DNA of 48,158 nucleotides from Comamonadaceae bacterium (GTDB lineage: Bacteria; Pseudomonadota; Gammaproteobacteria; Burkholderiales; Burkholderiaceae_C): positions 1 through 48,158 of the forward strand of contig QZKF01000097.1 in assembly GCA_003599455.1 (NCBI GenBank). Reading direction: 5' to 3'. The notes below the pieces were generated by a model. The model worked only from the letters and a program-made list of their open reading frames with translations. It ran no database searches and was not told the origin of the DNA. Positions 27,687 through 35,702 of the stretch are shown here, piece after piece. The position numbers and the translations under genes are program-made. Position 1 is the first letter of the stretch. Each line of letters begins with the position of its first letter.

Positions 27687-28673
27687 ATGAAAAGCAACCC
27701 GACCTGGCAATCCGCGCGCATCCATGCCCTGCGCGACCTCACGCCCACCGTGCGCGAATTCGTGATCGCGCCCGCCGCGGGCGTGGCCGAGCGCTGGGCG
27801 CCCGGCGCGCACCTGCTGGTGCAGGTGGTGCTGGGCGGTCGTCCGCAGACCCGTTCCTACTCGCTGGTGGGCCTGCCCGGCGAGGTGCCGGGCTACCGCA
27901 TCGCGGTCAAGCGGCTGGACGACGGCCATGGCGGCTCGCGCGCCATGTGGCAGCTCGCGGTGGGCGACCCGATCGAGGTGAGCGCGCCGCAGAACCACTT
28001 TCCCCTGGGCCTGCAGGCGCCCGCCACGCTGCTGGTGGCCGGCGGCATCGGCATCACGCCCATGGTGTCCATGGCGCAGGCGCTGGTGCGGCGCGGCCAG
28101 GCGGTGCGCCTGCTCTACGCGGCGCGCAGCGAGGCCGAACTGGCCTATGGCGAGTCGCTGCGCGCGCTGCTCGGCGAGAGCCTGGTCACCTGCGTGTCGG
28201 GCCGCGGCGAGCGGCTGGACCTGGCGGCCGAGATCGGCGCCCTGCCGCGCGGCGCCCAGGCCTATGTCTGCGGGCCGGCCGGGCTGCTGGAGGACCTGCG
28301 CGAACTGTGGGAAGCGGCCGGGCGCCCGCTGCCCAGCCTGCGCTTCGAGACCTTCGGCAGCGGCGGACGGCTGCAGAGCGCCGGTTTCCAGGTCGAGGTG
28401 CCGCGCCACAAGGCGCGGCTGGAAGTGCCGCCCGACCAGGCGCTGATCGACGTGCTCGAGGCCGCCGGCATCGAGGTGATGAGCGACTGCCGCCGCGGCG
28501 AGTGCGGCCTGTGCGCCATGGATGTGCTCGCGCTGGACGGCGAGATCGACCACCGCGACGTGTTCCTCAGCGCCCATGAAAAGCAGGAGAACCGGCGCAT
28601 CTGCGCCTGCGTGTCGCGGGTGGTGGGCCGCATCACCCTGGACACGGCCTGGCGCCCCGAGACGGTTTCATAA
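27687..28673 (+). CDS. vanB: Vanillate O-demethylase reductase subunit (VanB)
   Basis: The 328-residue reductase transfers electrons from NAD(P)H to VanA. Domain order is that of the phthalate dioxygenase reductase family: FMN/FAD-binding barrel with RSYSLVGLPGE (about residues 53-63), NAD-binding domain with VAGGIGITPMVSMAQ and YVCGPAGLLEDL, and a C-terminal plant-type 2Fe-2S ferredoxin with three Cys in SDCRRGECGLCAMDV and the fourth in RRICACVSR. The ATG at 27687 is used. The stop codon lies inside the first block of the element conserved upstream of the two dctP genes, so promoter sequence overlaps the end of vanB. Confidence 0.93.
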   Translation: MKSNPTWQSARIHALRDLTPTVREFVIAPAAGVAERWAPGAHLLVQVVLGGRPQTRSYSLVGLPGEVPGYRIAVKRLDDGHGGSRAMWQLAVGDPIEVSAPQNHFPLGLQAPATLLVAGGIGITPMVSMAQALVRRGQAVRLLYAARSEAELAYGESLRALLGESLVTCVSGRGERLDLAAEIGALPRGAQAYVCGPAGLLEDLRELWEAAGRPLPSLRFETFGSGGRLQSAGFQVEVPRHKARLEVPPDQALIDVLEAAGIEVMSDCRRGECGLCAMDVLALDGEIDHRDVFLSAHEKQENRRICACVSRVVGRITLDTAWRPETVS

Positions 28674-28739
28674 GGAATCGGCATAGCTGAAAGTCTGTTA
28701 TCTGACTGGCGGAGAGGCCAGCGACCATGCACAGTGTGG
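28664..28739 (+). promoter_or_regulatory. Conserved upstream element of TRAP binding-protein gene 2
   Basis: GGTTTCATAA (28664-28673, including the vanB stop), CGGCATAGCTGA (28679-28690) and TGCACAGTGTGG (28728-28739) repeat the element at 23213-23288 with identical block spacing. It lies about 80 bases ahead of the second dctP, so this transporter probably has its own control besides read-through from vanAB. Confidence 0.65.
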
Positions 28740-28821
28740 GCAACACGTTCTTCTAGCCTGCCGGATCGGAGTGCGCCCACACGCTCCCGAGCCGGTACCC
28801 CCCAAGGAACTGGAGACAACA

Positions 28822-29859
28822 ATGAAGATGTTCAAACGCCGAACCGCCCTGCTGGCCCTGGGCGCCGTGGCCGCCGCCTCGATGGCCGGCAACGCGCTGG
28901 CGCAGCAGGTGACGCTGCGACTGCACCAGATGCTGCCGCAGCAGGCCACCATTCCCGCCAAGGCGCTGATTCCCTGGGCGCAGAAGGTCGAGGCCGACTC
29001 GGGCGGCAAGATCAAGGTGCAGCTGTTCCACGCCATGTCGCTCGGTGGCTCGCCACCGCAGCTGTTCGACCAGGCGCGTGATGGCGTGGTCGACCTGACC
29101 TGGACGGTGCTGGGCTACACCCCCGGTCGCTTCAACAAGGCCGAGGTGTTCGAACTGCCCTTCATGAGCGGCTCGGCCGAAGAGTCGTCGCGCGCCTTCC
29201 AGGAGTACGTCGAGAAGTACGCGGCCGACGAGTTCAAGGACATCAAGCTGATCGCGGTGCACACCCACGGCCCGGGCCTGTTCCACACCAAGACGCCGGT
29301 GACCGGGCTGGAAAGCCTGCGCGGCATGAAGGTGCGCGGCGGCTCGCGCGTGATCAACAACATGCTGACCAAACTCGGCGCCACGCCGGTGGGCATGCCG
29401 GTGCCGGCGGTGACCGACGCGCTCTCCAAGGGCACCATCGACGGCACCACGATCCCGTGGGAAGTCACGCCCGCGCTCAAGGTGAGCGAGCTGGTGAAGA
29501 ACCACACCACCTTCGCCGGCAAGCAGGGCCTGTACACCCAGACCTTCGCGTTCTCGATGAACAAGGCGTCGTACGACAAGCTGCCGCCGGACCTGAAGGC
29601 GGTGATCGACAAGAACTCGGGCATCGAGACCGCCGCCATGTTCGGTCGCGCCATGGACGAAGGCGACAAGGCCGGGCGTGCCATCGCCGAGAAGGCCGGC
29701 AACAACATCGTGGCGCTCGACATCGCCGAGACGCAGCGCTGGCGCCGCACCGCCGCCACGGTCGAGACCGACTGGGTCAACGAGATGAAGGGCAAGAACA
29801 TCGACGGCGCCAAACTGGTGTCCGAAGCGCGGGCGCTGATCTCGAAGTACCAGCGATAA
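28822..29859 (+). CDS. dctP: TRAP transporter substrate-binding protein DctP
   Basis: This 345-residue periplasmic protein is a close paralogue of the protein at 23377. Long identical stretches include HTHGPGLFHTKTPV, TPVGMPVPAVTDALSKGTID and KNHTTFAG. A Sec signal ends near residue 24 (MAGNALA). The start at 28822 has GGAG 6 bases upstream; an open extension of 17 codons is discarded because it would spoil the signal. It is followed by dctQ and dctM. The ligand is probably an aromatic carboxylate, judged only from the neighbours. Confidence 0.93.
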   Translation: MKMFKRRTALLALGAVAAASMAGNALAQQVTLRLHQMLPQQATIPAKALIPWAQKVEADSGGKIKVQLFHAMSLGGSPPQLFDQARDGVVDLTWTVLGYTPGRFNKAEVFELPFMSGSAEESSRAFQEYVEKYAADEFKDIKLIAVHTHGPGLFHTKTPVTGLESLRGMKVRGGSRVINNMLTKLGATPVGMPVPAVTDALSKGTIDGTTIPWEVTPALKVSELVKNHTTFAGKQGLYTQTFAFSMNKASYDKLPPDLKAVIDKNSGIETAAMFGRAMDEGDKAGRAIAEKAGNNIVALDIAETQRWRRTAATVETDWVNEMKGKNIDGAKLVSEARALISKYQR

Positions 29860-29866
29860 TTCCCCA

Positions 29867-29889
29867 CCGCCGCCGTGCGCCCGCGGCGG
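29867..29889 (+). terminator. Hairpin between dctP and dctQ
   Basis: CCGCCGC (29867-29873) pairs with GCGGCGG (29883-29889) across a 9-base loop, 7 bases after the dctP stop. It lacks a U tract directly behind it, so partial termination or 3'-end protection of dctP mRNA is more likely than full termination. Such hairpins behind binding-protein genes raise their level over the membrane subunits. Confidence 0.45.
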
Positions 29890-29966
29890 CCCGTTTCCTG
29901 AGTGACCGATCCTTTTTCGCTGTGCTCGGCGGAAGGGGATTGGTTGTTTTTTTTGAAGGTGAGAAC

Positions 29967-30443
29967 TTGAAACTGCTGTCTCTCTTGGCCAGGTCCAGCG
30001 CGATCCTGGCCGGTGTCCTGCTCACGGTGATCACCCTCATCACCTGCATCAGCCTGATCGGGCGCAACACCATCGGCGTCACCCTGGTGGGCGACTACGA
30101 ACTCACGGCGGTCACCGCGGGCGCGGCCATCGCGCTGTTCATGCCCTGGTGCCAGCTCAAGCGCGAGAACATCATCGTCGACTTCTTCACCGCGAAGTGC
30201 TCGGACGCCACCAACGCGCTGCTGGACCGTTTCGGCAGCCTGCTGCTCGGCATCCTCATGTTCGGGCTGGCCTGGCGCACCACCATCGGTGGCCTGAGCG
30301 CCTACAACTCCCAGACCACCACCATGATGCTGGGCTTCCCCGAGTGGATCGTGTATTTCATGATGGTGCCGCCTTTCCTGCTGACCGGCTTGATTGCCTT
30401 CTACCAGGTGTTCGTGGGCAAATTTTCGGAGCAGGGCGAATGA
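29967..30443 (+). CDS. dctQ: TRAP transporter small permease subunit DctQ
   Basis: The 158-residue inner-membrane protein has about four hydrophobic helices and the DctQ features GRNTIGVTLVGDYELT and FMPWCQLKRENIIVDFF. No ATG fits the N-terminus. The best start is TTG at 29967 (read MKLLSLLARSS), with AAGGTGAG 3 bases before it; the longer open frame upstream overlaps dctP. Its stop overlaps the dctM start by 4 bases, so the two are probably translationally coupled. It forms the membrane complex with DctM. Confidence 0.85.
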   Translation: MKLLSLLARSSAILAGVLLTVITLITCISLIGRNTIGVTLVGDYELTAVTAGAAIALFMPWCQLKRENIIVDFFTAKCSDATNALLDRFGSLLLGILMFGLAWRTTIGGLSAYNSQTTTMMLGFPEWIVYFMMVPPFLLTGLIAFYQVFVGKFSEQGE

Positions 30444-31756
30444 GTTCTTTGAGTCTGGCGGGGATGATCTTCGCAACGATGCTGGTGTTGATGGCCGTGC
30501 GCGTGCCGATCTCCGTGGCGATGTTCGGCGCCGGCACCCTGGGCTACATCTACCAGGTGGGCCTGCCGCCGTTCTTCAACAACCTCAACGGCCTGGCGTT
30601 CGCGCGCTTCGCGAGCTACGACCTCTCGGTGATCCCGCTGTTCATCCTGATGGGCAATTTCGCCACCCAGGGCGGTATCTCGAAGGCGCTGTTCCAGTTC
30701 GCCAGCGTGGTCATGGGCCGGTTCAAGGGTGGCCTGGCCATGGCCGCGGTGCTGGCCAGCGCGGGTTTCGGCGCCATCTGCGGCTCTTCGGTGGCCACGG
30801 CCGCCACCATCACCTCGGTGGCCTTGCCCGAGATGAAGCGCCACGGCTATTCAGGCCGTCTGGCCACCGGCACGCTCGCCGCGGGCGGCACGCTGGGCAT
30901 CCTGATTCCTCCATCGGTGCCGCTGGTGATCTACGCCATCCTGACCGAGCAGAACATCGCCAAGCTGTTCGCCGCGGCCATGGTGCCCGGCGTCATCGCC
31001 ATGACCGGCTACATGATCGCCATTGCGGTGTATGTGCGCCTGGTGCCGGGCCATGCCCCCGAGCACGACGACCATCCCGCGCTCACGCTGCAAGCGCTGA
31101 TGGGCGTGGCGCCGATCGCCCTGGTCTTCATCGTGGTCTTCGGCGGCATCTACGGTGGCCTGTTCACCCCGACCGAAGGCGCCGGTGTCGGCGCGGGCGC
31201 GACCTTCATCGCAGCCATGCTCAAGCGCGAACTCACGCTGGCCAAGGTCAAGCAGTGCTTCTATTCCACCGCCGCGGCCAGCGCCATGATCTTCATGATC
31301 TTCATCGGCGCCGACATGATGAACTCCTCGCTCGCGCTGACCCAGGTGCCGGCCATGCTGGCCGAGGTGGTGAATGGCTGGGACATCGCGCCGGTGCTCG
31401 TGGTCTCCGCCATCCTGCTGTTCTACGTGGTGCTGGGTGCCGTGATGGACGAGCTCTCCATGATCCTGCTGACCATCCCGATCTTCTTCCCGGTCGTCAT
31501 GGGTCTGGACTTCGGCATGCCGCAGGAGTCGGTGGCGATCTGGTTCGGCATCATGGTGCTGATGACCGTGGGCTTCGGCCTGTTGGCGCCGCCCGTGGGC
31601 CTGAACGTGTACGTCGTGAACGGCATGGCCAAGGACGTGCCGATCGGCGAGAGCTACAAGGGTGTGATGCCCTTCCTGGCCAGCGACGTGCTGCGCACGC
31701 TGCTGCTGCTGAGTTTCCCGTCCATTTCCCTCTGGCTCGTTCAATTCGTGGGGTGA
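30440..31756 (+). CDS. dctM: TRAP transporter large permease subunit DctM
   Basis: This 438-residue multi-spanning protein is the transport channel of the TRAP system. It shows at least ten hydrophobic segments and the family motifs SAGFGAICGSSVATAATI, GTLAAGGTLGILIPPSVPLV, GLFTPTEGAGVGAGA and LLAPPVGLNVYVVNGMA. Uptake is driven by an ion gradient, usually sodium. The ATG overlaps the dctQ stop (ATGA). The pair may serve both binding proteins, the one at 28822 and the orphan at 23377, since no other dctQM is present in the window. Confidence 0.95.
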   Translation: MSSLSLAGMIFATMLVLMAVRVPISVAMFGAGTLGYIYQVGLPPFFNNLNGLAFARFASYDLSVIPLFILMGNFATQGGISKALFQFASVVMGRFKGGLAMAAVLASAGFGAICGSSVATAATITSVALPEMKRHGYSGRLATGTLAAGGTLGILIPPSVPLVIYAILTEQNIAKLFAAAMVPGVIAMTGYMIAIAVYVRLVPGHAPEHDDHPALTLQALMGVAPIALVFIVVFGGIYGGLFTPTEGAGVGAGATFIAAMLKRELTLAKVKQCFYSTAAASAMIFMIFIGADMMNSSLALTQVPAMLAEVVNGWDIAPVLVVSAILLFYVVLGAVMDELSMILLTIPIFFPVVMGLDFGMPQESVAIWFGIMVLMTVGFGLLAPPVGLNVYVVNGMAKDVPIGESYKGVMPFLASDVLRTLLLLSFPSISLWLVQFVG

Positions 31757-31760
31757 CACC

Positions 31761-32753
31761 ATGACCCAGCTGCTCGATATCCGCCGCCGCGCCGTGCTCG
31801 GCGCCACCCTGGCCGCCGCGGCGCTGGGCCTGGCCTTGCCGGCGCAGGCGCAAACCGCCTTCCCGTCCAAGCCCCTGCGCATCGTGGTGCCGTTTGCGGC
31901 CGGTGGCGTGGGCGACCTGACCGCGCGCATCGTGGCCACCAAGCTCGCCGATCTGCTCAAGCAGCCGGTGGTGATCGAAAACCGCCCCGGTGCTGGCGGG
32001 GTGGTCGCGGCCGAAACCGTGGCGCGCTCGGAGCCCGATGGCCACACCCTGTTCCTGATGTCCAACGGCACGGCGGTCACCGCCGGTCTTTTCACGAGCC
32101 TGCCGTTCGACACCGTCAAGGACTTCACGCCGGTGTCCACGCTGGGTTACTTCGACATCGCCGTGATCGTGCCGGCGAACTCGCCGCACAAGACCCTGAA
32201 AGAGCTGGTGGCCTACGCCAAGGCCAACCCCGGCAAGCTCAATGTGGGCAGCATCAACATCGGCAGCACGCAGAACCTGGCCGCCGAGCTGTTCAAGAGC
32301 ACGGCCGACATCGAGGCGCAAGTCGTGCCGTTCAACGGCACACCCGCGCTGATCGGCGCGATCCGCGGCCAGCAGGTCGACGTGGCGGTCGAGATCCTCT
32401 CGCCCATGCTCACGCACATCCAGAGCGGCGCCCTGCGCGCGCTGGCCGTGACCGGCGAAAAACGCTCCATCGTGCTGCCCGACGTGCCCACCGCCGTCGA
32501 ATCGGGTGTGAAGGATTTCGTGGCCTCGTCGTGGAACGCGCTGGCCGTGCCCTCGAAGACACCGCGCCCGGTGGTGGACCGCCTGCAGCGCGAGATCACC
32601 GCCGCACTGGCCGACGCCGGCGTGCGCGAGAAGCTGCGCGGCCTGAACATCGACGCACGCGCCAGCACGCCCGAGCAGACCGCCGCGCTGCTGGCCTCGG
32701 ACATCCGCCGCTGGAGCGGTGTGATCGAGCGCGCCGGCATCCCAAAACAATAG
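31761..32753 (+). CDS. Bug family tripartite tricarboxylate transporter substrate-binding protein (TctC-like)
   Basis: This 330-residue periplasmic protein has a signal peptide ending near ALPAQAQ (residue 31). It then shows Bug-family features: PSKPLRIVVPFAAGGVGDLTA, VIENRPGAGGVVAAE and VPTAVESGVKDFVASSWNAL. Bug proteins bind carboxylic acids and are very numerous in betaproteobacteria. No tctA or tctB is nearby, so it is an orphan. It starts 4 bases after dctM and so belongs to the transporter operon, where it might act as an extra ligand sensor or scavenger. Confidence 0.9.
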   Translation: MTQLLDIRRRAVLGATLAAAALGLALPAQAQTAFPSKPLRIVVPFAAGGVGDLTARIVATKLADLLKQPVVIENRPGAGGVVAAETVARSEPDGHTLFLMSNGTAVTAGLFTSLPFDTVKDFTPVSTLGYFDIAVIVPANSPHKTLKELVAYAKANPGKLNVGSINIGSTQNLAAELFKSTADIEAQVVPFNGTPALIGAIRGQQVDVAVEILSPMLTHIQSGALRALAVTGEKRSIVLPDVPTAVESGVKDFVASSWNALAVPSKTPRPVVDRLQREITAALADAGVREKLRGLNIDARASTPEQTAALLASDIRRWSGVIERAGIPKQ

Positions 32754-32770
32754 GCGCCGGGTTGGCCGTG

Positions 32771-33679
32771 ATGGGCATCGCGAGCGTCGGCCTGGTGGGC
32801 TACGGCGAGGTCGGCCGCATCTTCAGCGCCGGCCTCATCGCGGCGGGTGTTCCCTCGGTCAGCGCCTGGGACCTGAAGTTCGACGGGGCCGCCGCGCGCG
32901 ACGAAGCGCTGGCCCACGCGGCGCAACACGGTGTGCACGCGTGCGGCGGCCTGGCCGACTTGTGCCAGCGCTCCACGCTGCTGATCTCCGCCGTCACCGC
33001 GTCGAACACGCTGGCCGTGGCGCAGGCGGTGTCCACACACATCCGGCCCGGTGGCTTTTTCCTCGACCTGAATTCCGCCTCGCCCGGCACCAAGCAGCAG
33101 GCCGCCGCGCTGGTCGACGCTGCCGGGGGCCGCTACGTGGAGGCCGGTGTCATGACCTCGGTGCCGCCGCACGGCCTGCGCGTGCCCATGCTGCTGGGCG
33201 GCGTGCACGCGCCCGAACTCGCCGCGCAGCTCAGCGACTGGGGCATGGATGCGACCGTGGTGAGCGAGCGCATCGGCGTGGCCTCGGCCACCAAGATGTG
33301 CCGCAGCGTGATGATCAAGGGCCTCGAAGCCCTGGTGCTGGAGAGCTACACGACGGCGCGCCACTACGGTGTGGAAGACGCCATGATCGCGACCCTGCAG
33401 GAAACCTTTCCCGGCATCGACTGGCCGCCGCAGGGCGCCTACTTCTTCAGCCGCGTGGCCCGGCATGGCCAGCGCCGCGCCGAGGAAATGCGCGAGGCGG
33501 CGCACACCGTGCGCGAGGCCGGCTTCGAACCCTGCATGGCCGAGGCCATCGCCGGCAAGCACGACTGGATGGCCGCGCAGGCGCGCGCCGGCCACTTCGA
33601 TGGCCTGGCGCCAAACCCGCGCTGGCAGGACTGGGCCGACCGCCTGCTCGCCGCGCGCGGGACCGACCCCAAGCCCTGA
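32771..33679 (+). CDS. NAD(P)-dependent oxidoreductase, 6-phosphogluconate/3-hydroxyisobutyrate dehydrogenase-like with DUF1932
   Basis: The 302-residue protein has an N-terminal Rossmann motif (VGLVGYGEVGRIFSAGL) and a helical C-terminal domain resembling DUF1932. FLDLNSASPGTKQQAA corresponds to the substrate-binding loop of beta-hydroxyacid dehydrogenases. SATKMCRSVMIKG holds the lysine expected as catalytic base. ATG at 32771 is preferred; GTG at 32768 is possible. It is in line with the TRAP genes and the AEC permease. The substrate is unknown; a beta-hydroxy acid or an intermediate of the protocatechuate 4,5 route would fit the neighbourhood. Confidence 0.82.
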   Translation: MGIASVGLVGYGEVGRIFSAGLIAAGVPSVSAWDLKFDGAAARDEALAHAAQHGVHACGGLADLCQRSTLLISAVTASNTLAVAQAVSTHIRPGGFFLDLNSASPGTKQQAAALVDAAGGRYVEAGVMTSVPPHGLRVPMLLGGVHAPELAAQLSDWGMDATVVSERIGVASATKMCRSVMIKGLEALVLESYTTARHYGVEDAMIATLQETFPGIDWPPQGAYFFSRVARHGQRRAEEMREAAHTVREAGFEPCMAEAIAGKHDWMAAQARAGHFDGLAPNPRWQDWADRLLAARGTDPKP

Positions 33680-33694
33680 CCCCGGACCCGCGGC

Positions 33695-34666
33695 GTGCTC
33701 GACATCCTGGCCATCACCGGCCCGATCTACCTGTGCATCGCGGCCGGCTTCGCCTGCGTGCGCTGGCGCATCTTCGACAAGGCCGACATGCGCGTGCTCG
33801 GCCGCTTCGTGATCCAGATCGCGATTCCGGCCCTGCTGTTCAATTCGCTCGCCTCGCGCCCGCTGCGCGAGGTGGTGCACCCGGGCTACCTGCTGGCCTT
33901 CGCGGCGGGCTCGGTGCTGGTGCTGCTGGGCGTGCTCGTGTTCGCGCTCAAGGTGCAGCGCAAGGGCCTGACCGAAAGCGCCTACATGGCCATGGGCATG
34001 AGCTGCTCGAACAGCGGCTACGTGGGCTATCCCGTGATGCTGCTGGCCTTCGGGCCGCTGGCCGGTGTGATCCTGGCGCTCAACCTGATCGTGGAAAACC
34101 TCATCAAGCTGCCGCTGCTGTTCACGCTGGCCGATGCCGGGGCGCACCGGGGCGAGCGACTCTCGCTGGCGCAGGCCCTGCGGCAGACCGGCGCGCGCCT
34201 GGTGCGCAACCCCATGATCGTGGCCATCCTGGCCGGCTTCGTGGTCGCGCTGCTCGACTGGCAGCTGCCGACCGTGATCGCCCGCACCGTCACGTTGTTT
34301 TCCGCGGCCAGCAGCGGCATCGCGCTGTTCGTCATCGGCGGCACGCTGGTGGGCTTGCAGGTGCGCGGCCTGCGCCGGCAGGTGGCGCTGATCAGCGCGG
34401 GCAAGCTGCTGCTGCATCCGCTGGCGGTGTTCGGCGCCGTCGCGCTGCTGCCGCTGCTCGGGTTGCCGGTGGTGCAGGGCGAGCTGCGCGCCGCCGCCGT
34501 GCTCTCGGCGGCCATGCCGATGCTGGGCATCTACCCGCTGCTGGCGCAGCGCCACGGCTTCGAAGGCTTCACCGCCGCCGCGCTGCTGGCGACCACCGTG
34601 GCCTCGTTCTTCACGCTGAGCGCCATCCTCTGGCTGATGCGCCACAGCGCCGGCTGGCTGGGCTGA
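33695..34666 (+). CDS. AEC (auxin efflux carrier) family transporter
   Basis: This 323-residue membrane protein shows about ten hydrophobic segments in two inverted halves. Family features are IAIPALLFNSLASRPL in the first half, SCSNSGYVGYPVMLLAFGP near residue 105, and SSGIALFVIGGTLVGLQVRG in the second half. Bacterial members move malonate or other organic acids in or out. It starts with GTG at 33695, 15 bases after the dehydrogenase gene, and ends 3 bases from the convergent LysR gene. An aromatic or dicarboxylic acid substrate is possible but not shown. Confidence 0.87.
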   Translation: MLDILAITGPIYLCIAAGFACVRWRIFDKADMRVLGRFVIQIAIPALLFNSLASRPLREVVHPGYLLAFAAGSVLVLLGVLVFALKVQRKGLTESAYMAMGMSCSNSGYVGYPVMLLAFGPLAGVILALNLIVENLIKLPLLFTLADAGAHRGERLSLAQALRQTGARLVRNPMIVAILAGFVVALLDWQLPTVIARTVTLFSAASSGIALFVIGGTLVGLQVRGLRRQVALISAGKLLLHPLAVFGAVALLPLLGLPVVQGELRAAAVLSAAMPMLGIYPLLAQRHGFEGFTAAALLATTVASFFTLSAILWLMRHSAGWLG

Positions 34667-34669
34667 GCG

Positions 34670-35578
34670 TCAGCGGGCGTTGAGCGCGTCCAGCGTCTGG
34701 CGGATCAGCTCCAGCGTGGCCTGCTGGGTGAGCGTGGCCGGTCGCTGCGAGCTGGTGGCCAGGCACAGGCGGGTGCGCAGCGGCGGCTCGCTCACCGGGC
34801 GCATGCGGTAGGCCGAGGGGCGGATCGAACTGGCCACCGCGGTGCGCGAGAGCAGGGCGGCGCCCGCGCCGTCGGCCACCAGGTCGAGGATGGCCGAGAC
34901 GCCATCGATCTCCAGTGCCACAGTGGGCCGGCAGCCGATGTTGGCCATCTCGGTTTCCACGTGCATGCGGATCGCGTTCGGCCGGCTGGGAATCACCAGC
35001 GGCAGGGTGGCGACCTCGCGCAGCGGAATCGCCGCTGGCGGCGGGTCTTCGGGCAGGCCCGGCGGGCGCGGCTCCACCAGCACCAGTTCTTCCTCGTGCA
35101 GCGGGTGGATGTCCAGGTCGGGCGAGGGCTGGGCGTTGTAGAGCACGGCGATGTCGAGCCGGCCGGTGGCCAGCGATTCCTGCATCGCCACCGACAGGCC
35201 TTCGCTGATCGACAGGCTGGCCTGCGGCAGGCGCGCGCGGAAGGCGCGCGTGAGCGGCACGGTGAGCACGCGCGCCAGGCTGGGCGGCAGGCCGATGGCC
35301 ACGCGCCCCGCGAGCGCGCCGCGCACCCGGCCCAGTTCCTCGCGCGCGCGCTCGACCTGGTGCAGGATGCCGCGGCCGTGCGCGAGCAGCAGCTTGCCGG
35401 CCTCGGTGGGTGTGGCGCCTCGGCCGTTGCGCACCAGCAGGTTCTGCCGCAGCTCGACCTCGAGCAGGCGCACCTGGCGCGAGAGGGCGGGCTGCGCCAC
35501 GTTGAGCGCCATCGCCGCGCGCGTGAAGCTGCCGAGCTCGGCCACGCGCACGAAGTATTCGAGTTGTTTCAGATCCAT
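34670..35578 (-). CDS. LysR-family regulator, candidate activator of the protocatechuate 4,5-cleavage operon (PmdR/LigR-like)
   Basis: The 302-residue regulator has the LysR winged helix at the N-terminus (LEYFVRVAELGSFTRAAMAL, NVAQPALSRQVRLLE) and a two-lobe effector domain. It is divergent from the ModA-like/lig operon with a 124-base gap. In Comamonas the LysR protein PmdR controls the pmd operon with protocatechuate-pathway metabolites as effectors, so the same role is inferred. A TATGAT -10-like hexamer (complement of 35603-35608) precedes its ATG at 35578. Confidence 0.87.
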   Translation of the reverse strand: MDLKQLEYFVRVAELGSFTRAAMALNVAQPALSRQVRLLEVELRQNLLVRNGRGATPTEAGKLLLAHGRGILHQVERAREELGRVRGALAGRVAIGLPPSLARVLTVPLTRAFRARLPQASLSISEGLSVAMQESLATGRLDIAVLYNAQPSPDLDIHPLHEEELVLVEPRPPGLPEDPPPAAIPLREVATLPLVIPSRPNAIRMHVETEMANIGCRPTVALEIDGVSAILDLVADGAGAALLSRTAVASSIRPSAYRMRPVSEPPLRTRLCLATSSQRPATLTQQATLELIRQTLDALNAR

Positions 35579-35624
35579 GGCAGGCGGTGGGTGACAGCCG
35601 CCATCATAGTTATGTATTTTTGTT

Positions 35625-35635
35625 CTAGCTGCTAG
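35625..35635. promoter_or_regulatory. Palindrome in the LysR/lig divergent region, possible LysR box
   Basis: CTAGCTGCTAG is a perfect 11-base dyad located 47 bases from the LysR start and 68 from the ModA-like start, in the only AT-rich part of this spacer. LysR boxes usually follow T-N11-A with short dyads, so the position fits, but the exact consensus is not met. Confidence 0.35.
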
Positions 35636-35702
35636 CCGGGGTCATGACTTTTCTCAGGGGGTGGTGGGGTCCACAATGCCCACTCTGTCACACCGCCCGC
35701 CC

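Noticed and set aside
32213..34645. 810-codon antisense frame under the Bug, dehydrogenase and AEC genes
   Set aside because: Low-complexity His/Gln/Arg composition and full overlap with three well-supported genes.
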